Shown here: in pieces, positions 27,877 through 37,180 of the stretch | Layout of the letters: each line of letters starts with the position of its first letter | Position numbering within the stretch: position 1 is the first letter of the stretch | Assembly (NCBI GenBank): GCA_963707875.1 | Contig: CAVPRU010000003.1 | Span: forward strand, 310,001-374,000 | Direction: 5' to 3' | DNA from: SZUA-320 sp963707875 | GTDB taxonomy: Bacteria > Gemmatimonadota > Gemmatimonadetes > Gemmatimonadales > GWC2-71-9 | DNA: 64,000 nucleotides | Made by a program: the position numbers and the translations under genes | Notes under the pieces: generated by a model | Database searches by the model: none | Seen by the model: only the letters and a program-made list of their open reading frames with translations | What the model was told of the DNA's origin: nothing

Positions 27877-28516
27877 CGTCCTGAGCGCCTGCGGCGCCAC
27901 CGGCCCAGCCGTGGTCGGGCCGGCCCCGGTTTCTGCGGGGTATGGAACCAGCGACCTCGCGGCGATCGCCAAGGCCAGGGCCGACAGCGCCCGCTACCCG
28001 TACACCGTCGCCGACATCTCGTTCATGTCGGGGATGATCAGCCACCACGCGCAGGCGATCCGGATGGCCGGGTGGGCCCCCAGTCACGGTGCCAATTCGT
28101 CAATCCAGGTCCTGGCGGAGCGCATCATCAATGCCCAGCAGGACGAGATCGCCCTGATGTCGGCCTGGCTCCGGGATCGGCTCCTGCCGGTACCTGAGCC
28201 CAACCCGATGGGGATGAAGATGGTGATGGGCGGCGAGGAGCACCTGATGCTGATGCCGGGGATGCTGACCGATGACCAGATGGGTCAACTCGATCGGTCC
28301 CGGGGCACCGAGTTCGACCGGTTGTTTCTCGCCTTCATGATCCAGCACCACCGGGGCGCCGTCACCATGGTGACCGAGCTGTTCCGCCAGAACGGGGCCG
28401 GCCAGAACGAGACCGTCTTCAAGTTGGCCTCTGACGTCAACGTCGACCAGCTCACCGAGATTGCCCGGATGGAGAAGATGCTCGCCGCCCTCACGGCGGT
28501 GCCCCGCTCGCCTTGA
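27830..28516 (+). CDS. DUF305 lipoprotein (ferritin-like, His-rich)
   Basis: This is a 228-residue protein with a lipoprotein signal (MMPLRNSLVAAVLATAVLSACG; lipobox LSAC). The DUF305 domain shows its paired histidine motifs, SGMISHHAQAIRMA and FMIQHHRGAVTMV, each on a helix. Related proteins bind copper or other metals. ATG codons at 27830 and 27833 are both possible; AAGGA precedes them closely. Its first 47 bases and upstream region are duplicated in the 140-bp repeat. The LVIVD lipoprotein gene follows 56 nt downstream. Confidence 0.9.
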   Translation: MMPLRNSLVAAVLATAVLSACGATGPAVVGPAPVSAGYGTSDLAAIAKARADSARYPYTVADISFMSGMISHHAQAIRMAGWAPSHGANSSIQVLAERIINAQQDEIALMSAWLRDRLLPVPEPNPMGMKMVMGGEEHLMLMPGMLTDDQMGQLDRSRGTEFDRLFLAFMIQHHRGAVTMVTELFRQNGAGQNETVFKLASDVNVDQLTEIARMEKMLAALTAVPRSP

Positions 28517-28572
28517 CCCATCCCCATCGGACCTTCTGCCCACCTATCCCGCCCGCATTCAAGGATGGCTCC

Positions 28573-30600
28573 ATGTTCCCGGAATTTCTCCACCCCATGA
28601 AGGGACGACGCCGTGCGTCCCCCCTCGCTTCGCTTTCCCTGCTCCTCGGGGTGGCCTCGGCGGCTGCCTGTGGTTCGTCGTACAGCCAGGCCGCTCCCGG
28701 CCAGCCGGCACCGGCCCGGTTGCCGACCGCCGCGCCCAGCCCCGACCCGCGGGTCGGACTCAAGGCCGGCCTGATGGATGCCGGTGAGGCCAGCTGGAAT
28801 CTCCGGGTGCTGTCCAGGACCGCTTCGCCGGAGAGGTTCCTCGGCGTCACCAACTCCGATCTGGCCTTCCTGGGCAAGTATGCCATCCAGGGCAACTACA
28901 ACGGCTGGCAGATCTGGGACATTTCCGATCCGCGGAATCCGACGCTCACCACCGCCTACTACTGTCCGGCTTCCCAGAGTGACGTTTCGGTCTACCGGAA
29001 CCTGCTGTTCGTGTCGGGCGAAGGACTCACCGGCCGGATCGATTGCGGCGGTGAAGGCGTGCGCGAGGCGATCAGCAAGGACCGGCTCCGCGGGCTCCGG
29101 ATCTTCGACATCACGGACATCCGGAATCCGAAGAACGTCGGCAACGTCCAGACCTGCCGCGGCTCCCACACCCACACCGTGGTGGTCGACCCCAAGGACA
29201 CCGCGAATGTCTACGTCTACATCTCCGGCTCGGCCGGCGTCCGGTCGGCGGACGAGCTGCCGGGCTGCAGCCGCGAGGCGCCGGAGAAGGACCCCAATTC
29301 CGCGCTGTTCCGGATCGAGGTGATCAAGGTCCCGCTGGCGCACCCCGACCGGGCCGCGATCGTCAGCTCACCGCGGATCTTCCAGGACCTGGTGGATCCC
29401 GCCTCACACGGCGAGGCGCCGGAGGACATTGCCGCCGCCAAGCAGGCCGCCGCCGAGGCACGCGCCCGTGGGATGTTCACGGCCGAACTATTCGGTGCCG
29501 AACGGGTCATCCCTCCTCAGCTGATCACCCCGCTGCTGGACAGCATCGTCAAGGCTCGGAACGGGACCGGCCCGGCCACTGCGGCGGACAGCGCCGCGCT
29601 CCGCGCCGCGCTTCCCGGCCTCCTGGCGGCCCGGTTCGGCAGCGGCGATGCGGCGCCGGGGCCACGCCCTGGCCCGACTCAGTGCCATGACATCACCGCC
29701 TATCCGGCGATCGGCCTGGCCGGCGGCGCGTGTGAGGGATACGGCCTGCTGCTCGACATCCGGGACCCGGCCAACCCGGTCCGGATCCAGGCGGTGGCGG
29801 ATTCGAACTTTGCCTACTGGCATTCGGCCACCTTCAACAACGATGGCAGCAAGATCCTCTTCACCGACGAGTGGGGTGGGGGCGGCGCACCGAAGTGCCG
29901 GGCTACCGACAAGCCTGAGTGGGGCGCCAACGCGCTCTTCACGATGGAAAACGGGAAGATGGTCTTCAGGAGCTACTACAAGATCCCGGCGGCGCAGACG
30001 CCGCAGGAGAACTGTGTCGCCCACAACGGGTCGCTGATCCCTGTCCCCGGCCGGGACGTGATGGTGCAGGCCTGGTACCAGGGAGGCATCTCGGTCTTTG
30101 ACTGGACCGATGCCGGCAAGCCCGTCGAGATCGCCTACTTCGACCGCGGTCCGGTAGATGCCACCCGGATGATCATGGGTGGCTCGTGGTCGGTCTACTG
30201 GTACAACGGGGTGATCGTGAGCTCCGAGATCGCCCGCGGGCTCGACATCGTGGAGCTGACCCCCAGCGGGTGGATGTCTCAGAACGAAATCGACGCGGCC
30301 AAGACCGTGCACCTGGATTACCTGAATGCCCAGGGTCAACCCCTGTACGTCTGGCCGGCCAGCTTCGCGCTGGCCCGGGCCTACCTGGATCAGCTGGAGC
30401 GGTCCGGCGGGTTGAGCGCGACTCGGATCGCGGCGGCGCGGGACGCACTGGCCGGGGCCGAGCAGGCATCGGGCGCCGGGCGGCGGGACGCGCTCACCAG
30501 GCTGGCGGGTGAACTGGACGCCAATGCCAGCGGGTCGCGGGATGCCACCAAGGTCCGGATCCTGGCCGGAGCGGTACGAAAGCTGGCAGGGGCCAGCTGA
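28573..30600 (+). CDS. LVIVD-repeat surface lipoprotein
   Basis: This exported protein of about 675 residues has a signal segment ending in SAAAC, probably lipidated. It contains LVIVD-type propeller repeats, for example GNYNGWQIWDISDPRNPTL, LRGLRIFDITDIRNPKN and GYGLLLDIRDPANPVRIQ. Other recognisable parts are CRGSHTHTVVVDP and a late WSVYWYNGVIVSSEIARGLD. Such proteins recur in soil bacteria as secreted 'choice-of-anchor' or LVIVD proteins of unknown function. The start at 28573 is preferred because AAGGA lies seven bases upstream; a longer TTG-started frame would overlap the DUF305 stop. A strong hairpin terminator follows. Confidence 0.85.
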   Translation: MFPEFLHPMKGRRRASPLASLSLLLGVASAAACGSSYSQAAPGQPAPARLPTAAPSPDPRVGLKAGLMDAGEASWNLRVLSRTASPERFLGVTNSDLAFLGKYAIQGNYNGWQIWDISDPRNPTLTTAYYCPASQSDVSVYRNLLFVSGEGLTGRIDCGGEGVREAISKDRLRGLRIFDITDIRNPKNVGNVQTCRGSHTHTVVVDPKDTANVYVYISGSAGVRSADELPGCSREAPEKDPNSALFRIEVIKVPLAHPDRAAIVSSPRIFQDLVDPASHGEAPEDIAAAKQAAAEARARGMFTAELFGAERVIPPQLITPLLDSIVKARNGTGPATAADSAALRAALPGLLAARFGSGDAAPGPRPGPTQCHDITAYPAIGLAGGACEGYGLLLDIRDPANPVRIQAVADSNFAYWHSATFNNDGSKILFTDEWGGGGAPKCRATDKPEWGANALFTMENGKMVFRSYYKIPAAQTPQENCVAHNGSLIPVPGRDVMVQAWYQGGISVFDWTDAGKPVEIAYFDRGPVDATRMIMGGSWSVYWYNGVIVSSEIARGLDIVELTPSGWMSQNEIDAAKTVHLDYLNAQGQPLYVWPASFALARAYLDQLERSGGLSATRIAAARDALAGAEQASGAGRRDALTRLAGELDANASGSRDATKVRILAGAVRKLAGAS

Positions 30601-30628
30601 TCGGCTGAGTCATCACTTCCAGGAACGC

Positions 30629-30660
30629 GAACCGGGAAGGGCTGCTGCCCTTCCCGGTTC
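30629..30660 (+). terminator. Strong hairpin terminator
   Basis: A perfect 14-bp stem (GAACCGGGAAGGGC and its complement) with a TGCT loop lies 29 bp after the LVIVD gene, in the convergent gap before the DUF6526 gene. Only a short T-poor tail follows, so it may act on both strands or need Rho. Confidence 0.8.
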
Positions 30661-30685
30661 GACGTTTCGGGGCCCAACAACTCGA

Positions 30686-31120
30686 TCAAGCCCGGAGATA
30701 ATCCGGCCGCCAGTTCCTGACCGCCATCTTGATCTCCTTCTGGCCGTTGAGCTTTCCGGCCACCACCTGGCGGACCAGCTCCACCACCTCGTCGTCCGGG
30801 GCATACCGGAGCGCCACCAGGTGACTGGGTCGAAGGGTCGCGATCGACCCCTGGAGATCCGCCGGGAGTACCCGGGCCAGACGGAGACGCTCTTCCAGCC
30901 GGATCACCCGGTCCTGAACCTTGAGGGCCATCAGCCGGGCGGCCAGCAGCAGGCACAGAAAGCCAAAGGCCATCACCAACTGCCAGGCCGTGGCGAGCGA
31001 CGGCGCCTTGATGAGACCGGCCACCGCCACCCCGAAATTGATGGTCAGGATCGGGAAGGTGACGAAATGGTAGAGCGGGAAGTACTTGGGGTGATTGGCG
31101 TAGGTCTGGGGCGCGCTCAT
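30686..31120 (-). CDS. DUF6526 membrane protein
   Basis: This 144-residue protein starts MSAPQTYANHPKYFPLYHFV, matching the DUF6526 family. Two membrane spans (about 22-40 and 47-66) are followed by a charged cytoplasmic region, RLEERLRLARVLP, that includes DDEVVELVRQVVAG. The function of the family is unknown. It is transcribed in the same direction as the upstream APC permease gene, 52 nt away. Confidence 0.8.
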   Translation of the reverse strand: MSAPQTYANHPKYFPLYHFVTFPILTINFGVAVAGLIKAPSLATAWQLVMAFGFLCLLLAARLMALKVQDRVIRLEERLRLARVLPADLQGSIATLRPSHLVALRYAPDDEVVELVRQVVAGKLNGQKEIKMAVRNWRPDYLRA

Positions 31121-31172
31121 GAAGTCCTCGGAGAAGGGGGCAAGGTGAGGGCGGCGAAGGCGCAGGCCCGGG

Positions 31173-32507
31173 TCAGGCCTCAGCCGCTCGATGACTGCGA
31201 CGGGACCAGTACAGGTACGCGGGAACCCCCGCGAGCAGGATGCCAGCTCCCACCGCGGATTCCATGGGCGTCTGCCGGATGGCGTCTCCCACCAGATAGA
31301 TGGCGAACAGAATGAACACCACCGGGGTCACCGGGTATCCCCAGGCCCGGTAGGGACGGACCATCTCGGGCTCCCTGCGGCGGAGCCGGATCACCCCGGC
31401 CGCCGACATGGCGTAGAACAGGAACGAAACAAACACCACGTAGGTGAGCAGTTGGGTGTAGCTGCCCGTCAGGGTCATCACCACCGCGATCACCATCTGG
31501 GCCCCCAGCGCTGCGACCGGGGTCTGATACCGGGGATGGGTCTTGGCTGCCCAGGGGAAGAACAGTCCCTCCCGGGCCATGGCATAGGGAATCCGGGCAG
31601 CGGTGAACACGATCCCGTTGTTGGCACCGAGGGTGGACACCACGATGGCGAGGGTGATGAACACCGCTCCCCCGGTCCCCAGCAGGACGGTCATGGCGTC
31701 CGACGCGACCAGCTCCGACCCGGCCACCCGGTCCGGACCTAGAATCCAGAGATAGGCCGTGTTGACGATCAGGTAGAGAGCCATGACGAGCAGGGTCGAG
31801 AGAATGATCGACCACGGCAGGTTGCGCTCCGGGTTGCGGATCTCGCTCCCCACATAGGTGGTCTCGATCCAGCCGTCGTAGGCCCACAGCACCGCCACCA
31901 TCGCCGGACCAAAGGCCAGCCAGGCGGTCCCACCCCCTTCGGGCCACAGTGGCATCAGGTTCCCGGCACCCCCCCGGGTCAGCGCAAACCCCAGCACCGG
32001 AATCGCCAGCAGGGCCAGGAGCTTGAGTGAGGTCAGGATGTTCTGGGTCACCGCCCCAAGCTTGACGCCGAACAGGTTGAGCACGGTCAGCGCCACGATC
32101 GACAAGGCGGCGGCCAGTTTGATCCCCCATCCGGAGAGCGGAACGAACACGCTCAGGTAGGTCGCGAATCCCACCGCGATGGCCGCCACCGACGCGGTGT
32201 TGATCACCAGGAACGCGCCCCAGCCATAGAGGAACCCGACCAGCGGGCTCCAGGCCCGGCGCAGGTAGATGAACTGCCCGCCCGCCTCCGGCATCGCCGC
32301 GCTCAACTCGGCCACGCAGAGGGCCCCGCAGAGGCTCACCAGCCCGCCCACCACCCAGACCAGCACCGAGGGGCCACTGGAGAGGAACCCGGCAGCAATG
32401 ACACCCGGCACGATGAAGATCGCCGAGGCGATCACCGTCCCGGTGTTGATCATGACGGAGTCAAAGAGCCCGAGCTCCCGCCGGAGTTCGCCGGATTCCT
32501 GGGTCAT
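31173..32507 (-). CDS. APC-family amino acid permease (LAT-like)
   Basis: This 444-residue transporter has 12 hydrophobic spans. The N-terminal motif VMINTGTVIASAIFIVPGVIA is the substrate-binding unwound helix seen in APC members of the LAT (heteromeric amino acid transporter-like) branch, and MPEAGGQFIYLRRAWSP and GWIETTYVGSEIRNPERNLP are typical. I chose ATG at 32507 because upstream in-frame ATGs add a non-conserved leader. The substrate is probably an amino acid. It is divergent from the second VPS10-like gene. Confidence 0.88.
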   Translation of the reverse strand: MTQESGELRRELGLFDSVMINTGTVIASAIFIVPGVIAAGFLSSGPSVLVWVVGGLVSLCGALCVAELSAAMPEAGGQFIYLRRAWSPLVGFLYGWGAFLVINTASVAAIAVGFATYLSVFVPLSGWGIKLAAALSIVALTVLNLFGVKLGAVTQNILTSLKLLALLAIPVLGFALTRGGAGNLMPLWPEGGGTAWLAFGPAMVAVLWAYDGWIETTYVGSEIRNPERNLPWSIILSTLLVMALYLIVNTAYLWILGPDRVAGSELVASDAMTVLLGTGGAVFITLAIVVSTLGANNGIVFTAARIPYAMAREGLFFPWAAKTHPRYQTPVAALGAQMVIAVVMTLTGSYTQLLTYVVFVSFLFYAMSAAGVIRLRRREPEMVRPYRAWGYPVTPVVFILFAIYLVGDAIRQTPMESAVGAGILLAGVPAYLYWSRRSHRAAEA

Positions 32508-32668
32508 GCGGGGTATCCCTGAGGAGGGTGGGCAGCCGAAGCGCCTCGCAAAGCTAACCCGCCACCGGCCTGAAGCCAGCGCCGGCATGGCTCCGCACCC
32601 CTCCCGGAGTCAGCCACTTCGTGTACCTTCCAACGGCTGTGCTTCCAGGGACTTCAACCGGACCGACC

Positions 32669-35600
32669 ATGACCCTGATCCCGGTGCGCTTCCGCTTCGT
32701 GTTGACCGCCGCCCTCGCCATCAGCACCGCCCTTCCGCTGGCGGCCCAGCGCCCAAGAGGAGGCGAGGGAGCGGAGGGCGACTCCGCCTCCGGGGGGCCC
32801 CGATCCCCGCTGGCCGGGCTCAAGTTCCGGGAGCTGGGACCTGCCACCACCTCGGGCCGGATCAGCGATATCGCCATTCACCCGAGTGACAAGAGTACCT
32901 GGTATGTCGGGGCCGCCTCGGGAGGGATCTGGAAGACCACCAATGCCGGCACCACCTGGTCGGCGATCTTCGACAGCCAGACCTCCTACGCCATCGGGGC
33001 CCTCGCCATCGCGCCCTCGGACCCGCTCACCATCTGGGCCGGCACCGGGGAGAACAACAGCCAGCGCAGCGTGGGCTACGGCGACGGGGTCTATCGCTCA
33101 GCCGACGGCGGCCGCAGCTGGAAGAACATGGGCCTCAAGCTCTCGGCCCACATCGGGGGAATCGCGATTCATCCCGCGGATGGGAGGACGGTCTATGTCG
33201 CGGCTCAGGGACCCCTCTGGTCGGGCGGCGGAGAGCGCGGGGTCTACAAGACCACCGACGGGGGCGCCACCTGGGAGTTGATCCTCAAGGGGGACAACGA
33301 CTGGACCGGCGCCAACGAAGTGCACCTGGATCCGAGAAACCCCGAGGTGGTCTACGCGGTGACGTGGCAGCGGTTCCGGCGCCAGTGGGGGTTCATCAAC
33401 GGCGGGCCGGGGTCCGGAATCCACAAGTCGATCGACGGCGGAAAGACCTGGACCAAACTGAGCTCGGGGCTCCCCAGCGAAGAGCTCGGCAAGATCGGGC
33501 TGACAATCTCCCCGGCCGACCCCAACACCGTCTATGCCGTGGTGGAGGCCTCGGCCCGGGGCCGGGGTCTCTACCGGTCCACCGACGCCGGCTCCAGTTG
33601 GCGGAAGATGAGCTCCTACAACGCGGGACCTCCGTTCTACTACCACGAACTGACCGCCGACCCGAACGAAGTGGGCCGGCTCTACAGCATCGACGTCGGG
33701 CTGATGATGAGCGCCGACAGCGGCAATTCCTTCAGCGGACTGCCGACCCGGACCAAGCACGTCGATCACCACGCGCTGTGGATCGACCCGGACAACACCA
33801 GTCACCTGATTACCGGGAATGACGGCGGGCTCTACCAGAGCTTCGACCGGGGCGCCACCTGGCAGTACAGCAGCAACCTGCCGCTGACCCAGTTCTACAA
33901 GCTGGCGATCGACAACTCCAAGCCGTTCTACTACGTCTACGGCGGCACCCAGGACAACAACACCCTCGGCGGGCCGTCCCGCACCACCGCCAGCCGAGGG
34001 ATCCAGAACGATGACTGGTTCGTGGTGACGGGAGGCGACGGATTCCAGCCGGCGGTGGACCCCGAGGAACCGAACATCGTCTACGGCGAGTCGCAGCACG
34101 GGGTGCTGGTGCGGCTGGATCGTCGGAGCGGCGAGCGGGTCAACATCCAGCCCCAGCCCGAGCCGGGGGATGAGCCGCTCCGCTGGAACTGGGACTCGCC
34201 GCTGGTTGTCAGCCCGCACCAGCACACTCGGATCTACTTCGCGGCCCAGCGGCTGTTCCGGTCGGATAACCGGGGGGACACCTGGACCCCGATCAGCCCG
34301 GACCTGACCCGCCGGATCGATCGCAACACCCTGAAGATGATGGGCCGGATCTGGAGCGTGGACGCGATTGCCAAGAACACCTCGACCAGCCTGTACGGGG
34401 CCATCATCGCGGTCTCCGAATCGCGCCTGACCCAGGGGTTGCTCTATGTCGGGACCGACGATGGACTGATCCAGGTCACCGAAGACAACGGCGCCAACTG
34501 GCGGCGCATCGAGCGGTTCACCGGGGTCCCCGACACCACCATGGTGTCGGACGTGGTCGCGTCCCGCCACAACGATCAGACCGTCTACGCCACCTTCAAC
34601 AATCAGAAGGCCGGTGACTTTGCCCCCTACGTCCTGAAGAGCACCGACCGGGGCCGGACCTGGACCTCGATCGCCGGCAACCTCCCGGCCCGGGGCAGCG
34701 CCTGGGTCATCGCCGAGGACCACCGGGATCCGAATCTCCTGTTCGTGGGGACCGAGTTCGGAGTGTTCGTCTCGACCGATGGCGGCGCCAGGTGGACCCA
34801 GCTCAGGGGCGGCCTGCCGACCATCCCGGTCCGGGACGTCGCCATCCACGAAGCGGAAGACGACCTGGTCCTGGCCACCTTCGGCCGCGGCTTCTGGGTG
34901 CTGGATGACTACGGTCCGATCCGTCAGTTGACGCCCGCCGTCCTGGCCGCCGAGGCGCAGCTCCTTCCAGTCCCCGACGCGCCGATGTTCATTCCGACCG
35001 GGTTCGACGCCGGCGGCCAGGGAGATGCCAACTTCGTCGCGTCAAACCCATCGGCTGGCGCCACCTTCACCTATCACCTGAAAACCGCCCTCCGGAGCCG
35101 AAGCGAAGCTCGGCGGGAGCGCGAGCGGCCGGTGGCAAGGCGGGGGGAGGACACTCCCTATCCCACCTGGGATGCGCTCCGGGAGGAAGACCGGGAGGAG
35201 GACCCGACCATTCTCGTGACGATCACCGATGCGTCGGGAGCCGTCGTCCGGCGGCTGACTGGCCCGGTCGCGGCGGGGCTCCACCGAGTCACCTGGGATC
35301 TTCGCTACCCGGCGTCTACGCCGGTGACCAGCGCTCAGGCGGGGGGCGGCGGTGGCGGTGGCGGCGGCGGAGGGGGGTTCGGAGGCGGTGCTGCCGGCCC
35401 GTACGCGGCGCCCGGGCAGTACACCGTGTCGCTCGCCAAGCGGGTGGACGGCGTGGTCACGCCGGTTGGAACGCCGCAGACCTTCGCGGCTCAGCCGGTG
35501 GTGACCGGGACGCTGCCACCCACCGATCGGGTGGCCCTCCTGGCGTTCCAGCGGAGGACGGCCGAGCTCCAGCGGGCGGTGATGGGGGCGGCCGCCCTGG

Positions 35601-35998
35601 TCAACGAGCTCAGCGGCAAGCTGGCGATCCTCAAACGGGCGATCGAACAGGCCCCGGGCGCCGATCAGGGGTTGCGGGAGCAGGCCCGGGCCATGGAGCT
35701 CCGGCTGGCCGACCTGGACCTGGCCATGAACGGCGACCGTACCATCGAACGCCGGAGTGAGCCGGCCGGCCCCGGGATCACCGACCGGGTGCAGAGCATC
35801 GTATTCGGTTCCTGGAGCTACACCGGGGCACCGACCGCGACCCATCAGCGGAACTATCAGATTGCGGCCGAGGCCTTTGCCCTGGTGCTCGAGCAGCTCC
35901 GGGGGTTGGTGGAAACCGACCTGAAGACGCTGGAGACGGCCGCCGAGGCGGCGGGCGTGCCCTGGACGGCGGGCCGGGTGCCGGTCTGGCGACCCTAG
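32669..35998 (+). CDS. Secreted VPS10/sortilin-like Asp-box beta-propeller protein, second copy
   Basis: This 1,109-residue exported protein is paralogous to the one at 16452-19679. A signal peptide (MTLIPVRFRFVLTAALAIST...LAAQ) precedes numerous Asp boxes (IWKTTNAGTTW, VYRSADGGRSW, VYKTTDGGATW, IHKSIDGGKTW, LYRSTDAGSSW). Around residue 890 a glycine-rich linker contains 11 consecutive glycines, encoded by a G-rich run near 35341-35375. The C-terminal 200 residues form a helical domain. The protein ends ...GVPWTAGRVPVWRP, the usual end of these proteins, so it is complete. The final TAG coincides with the edge of the IS110 insertion. Confidence 0.88.
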   Translation: MTLIPVRFRFVLTAALAISTALPLAAQRPRGGEGAEGDSASGGPRSPLAGLKFRELGPATTSGRISDIAIHPSDKSTWYVGAASGGIWKTTNAGTTWSAIFDSQTSYAIGALAIAPSDPLTIWAGTGENNSQRSVGYGDGVYRSADGGRSWKNMGLKLSAHIGGIAIHPADGRTVYVAAQGPLWSGGGERGVYKTTDGGATWELILKGDNDWTGANEVHLDPRNPEVVYAVTWQRFRRQWGFINGGPGSGIHKSIDGGKTWTKLSSGLPSEELGKIGLTISPADPNTVYAVVEASARGRGLYRSTDAGSSWRKMSSYNAGPPFYYHELTADPNEVGRLYSIDVGLMMSADSGNSFSGLPTRTKHVDHHALWIDPDNTSHLITGNDGGLYQSFDRGATWQYSSNLPLTQFYKLAIDNSKPFYYVYGGTQDNNTLGGPSRTTASRGIQNDDWFVVTGGDGFQPAVDPEEPNIVYGESQHGVLVRLDRRSGERVNIQPQPEPGDEPLRWNWDSPLVVSPHQHTRIYFAAQRLFRSDNRGDTWTPISPDLTRRIDRNTLKMMGRIWSVDAIAKNTSTSLYGAIIAVSESRLTQGLLYVGTDDGLIQVTEDNGANWRRIERFTGVPDTTMVSDVVASRHNDQTVYATFNNQKAGDFAPYVLKSTDRGRTWTSIAGNLPARGSAWVIAEDHRDPNLLFVGTEFGVFVSTDGGARWTQLRGGLPTIPVRDVAIHEAEDDLVLATFGRGFWVLDDYGPIRQLTPAVLAAEAQLLPVPDAPMFIPTGFDAGGQGDANFVASNPSAGATFTYHLKTALRSRSEARRERERPVARRGEDTPYPTWDALREEDREEDPTILVTITDASGAVVRRLTGPVAAGLHRVTWDLRYPASTPVTSAQAGGGGGGGGGGGGFGGGAAGPYAAPGQYTVSLAKRVDGVVTPVGTPQTFAAQPVVTGTLPPTDRVALLAFQRRTAELQRAVMGAAALVNELSGKLAILKRAIEQAPGADQGLREQARAMELRLADLDLAMNGDRTIERRSEPAGPGITDRVQSIVFGSWSYTGAPTATHQRNYQIAAEAFALVLEQLRGLVETDLKTLETAAEAAGVPWTAGRVPVWRP

Positions 35999-36013
35999 CA
36001 ACTGTCTCGAAAG

Positions 36014-36946
36014 TCAAGCGTATTGTGCATCCCAGCGGCGGTGGTGTTTCAGCATGGCGTTGAGGATGGTGAGGAGTTTTCGCATGCACGCGGTGGCCGC
36101 CACCTTGAAGGGCTTGCCCGCCGCGCGGAGCCGCTCATAGAAGACCCGGAGCACCGGGTTGTGCTTGATACCGACCAGGGCGGCCATGTACAGGACGGCG
36201 CGGACCGGGGCGCGGCCCCCCCAGACCATCCGCTTGCCCCGCCTGGTGCCGCTGTCCCGGTTCATCGGGGCCACCCCGACGAGGGCGGCGATCTGGTGGC
36301 GGGAGAGGTGTCCGAGTGCCGGGAGCGTGGCCAAAAGGGTGAAGGTGGTCACCTGCCCCACGCCAGGCACACTGCGGAGTAGTTGCGCCTTCGCGTGATA
36401 CAGCGGGCTCGCCGTGACCGCATCCTGCAAGTCGCCGTCGACAGCGCTGAGGCGCTTCTCGAGCCAGCGGATGTGCTGGGTGATGTCGCGCCTGACGGGG
36501 CCACGCGCGAAGCCGAGCCGGTTCTTCTCGGCGGTGAGCATATCCACGATCTGTCGACGGCGCGTCAGCAGGCTTTCCAGAAGCTGCGCGGCCTCATCGG
36601 GGAGCGGGCGGGGTTCAGGACGCACGCGCTGGGCGAAATCCGCGAGCAGGCCGGCATCGAGGGCATCCGTCTTGGCGAGCCGCCCCATGGCCTTGGCGAA
36701 ATCGCGCACCTGGCGCGGATTGACGATGGCCACAGGGAGACCCGTGTGCGCGAGGGCGATCGCCGCCGGTGTCTCGAAGCCACCCGTCGCTTCCATCACG
36801 ACGAGGACCGGGGCGAGGGCGACCAGGCGCGGGATGAGCTCCGCGAGGCCGGAATCATCATTCGTGACGGTCCAGCTCTCGCCGTCGGGCAGTGACGCAA
36901 TGTCGAGCGTCGCCTTGGCGACATCAATGCCGATGAAGTGGTCCAT
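36014..36946 (-). CDS. IS110-family transposase (DEDD recombinase)
   Basis: This 310-residue transposase has the two expected parts. An N-terminal RuvC-like DEDD domain (FIGIDVAKATLDIA, then VVMEATGGFE and TDALDAGLLADFA) is followed by a C-terminal Transposase_20 helix-hairpin domain (LRSVPGVGQVTTFTLLATLP, then ALVGVAPMNRDSG). The catalytic serine characteristic of the family lies in the second domain. It appears intact, so the element may be active. These enzymes recombine target and donor DNA under guidance of an RNA transcribed from the element's non-coding end. Confidence 0.95.
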   Translation of the reverse strand: MDHFIGIDVAKATLDIASLPDGESWTVTNDDSGLAELIPRLVALAPVLVVMEATGGFETPAAIALAHTGLPVAIVNPRQVRDFAKAMGRLAKTDALDAGLLADFAQRVRPEPRPLPDEAAQLLESLLTRRRQIVDMLTAEKNRLGFARGPVRRDITQHIRWLEKRLSAVDGDLQDAVTASPLYHAKAQLLRSVPGVGQVTTFTLLATLPALGHLSRHQIAALVGVAPMNRDSGTRRGKRMVWGGRAPVRAVLYMAALVGIKHNPVLRVFYERLRAAGKPFKVAATACMRKLLTILNAMLKHHRRWDAQYA

Positions 36947-36959
36947 GAGGCGTCTCCGG

Positions 36960-37130
36960 CAAAGGAACGATCGGCGTGGCCCAACCTTGCGTGATGCGGG
37001 GTCAGACCCCCCGGCAACTGTTCGGGCTCTCGGCGACCAACAGCAGGTGGCACCCAGGCTAGGGTACGGGCTCGAAGCCCCTAGGCGGAACGGGTTACCA
37101 CCCTATCGAGAAACTACAGCAGAACGCAGA
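36960..37130 (-). ncRNA. Candidate IS110 bridge RNA
   Basis: This is the non-coding segment upstream of the transposase gene on the same strand; the ends are approximate. Reading 5' to 3' on the minus strand: a small stem (GGGT/ACCC, 37092-37103), a possible left target guide at 37083-37091, and a hairpin (GGGGCTTCGAGCCC, 37068-37081). Then come a possible right target guide ACCCTAGC (37058-37065), a possible left donor guide ACAGTTGC (37014-37021) and a near-palindromic hairpin (36998-37010). The order of loops is that known for IS110 bridge RNAs. The guide matches are described in the findings. Not proven by expression or covariation. Confidence 0.6.
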
Positions 37131-37180
37131 TTTAGAGATACAAGGCTCGGGAGGCGTACCCTTCATCACGTGGAGGTCAG

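Larger units (their letters stand above)
35999..37151 (-). mobile_element. IS110-family insertion sequence, about 1.15 kb
   Basis: The limits are inferred, not observed directly. AG dinucleotides (CT on the transposase strand) at 35997-35998 and 37152-37153 would be the 2-bp core left at both ends. The element contains one transposase gene and a 5' non-coding segment of about 205 bp. There are no terminal inverted repeats and no target duplication beyond the core, as expected for IS110. Joining the flanks gives GACCCT-AG-GCGTACC. This places the VPS10-like stop codon 27 bases before the next gene, an ordinary operon spacing. Confidence 0.7.

Noticed and set aside
33098..34849. 583-codon minus-strand frame inside the second VPS10-like gene
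   Set aside because: Mirror frame of the Asp-box gene; no signal peptide, motif or ribosome site.
35341..35395. G-rich run near the end of the second VPS10-like gene as a possible quadruplex or frameshift site
   Set aside because: It encodes an in-frame polyglycine linker, and the frame continues normally to the family-typical C-terminus.
36014..36946. Terminal inverted repeats for the insertion sequence
   Set aside because: None were found, which agrees with IS110 biology, so the ends were set by the AG core and guide matches instead.
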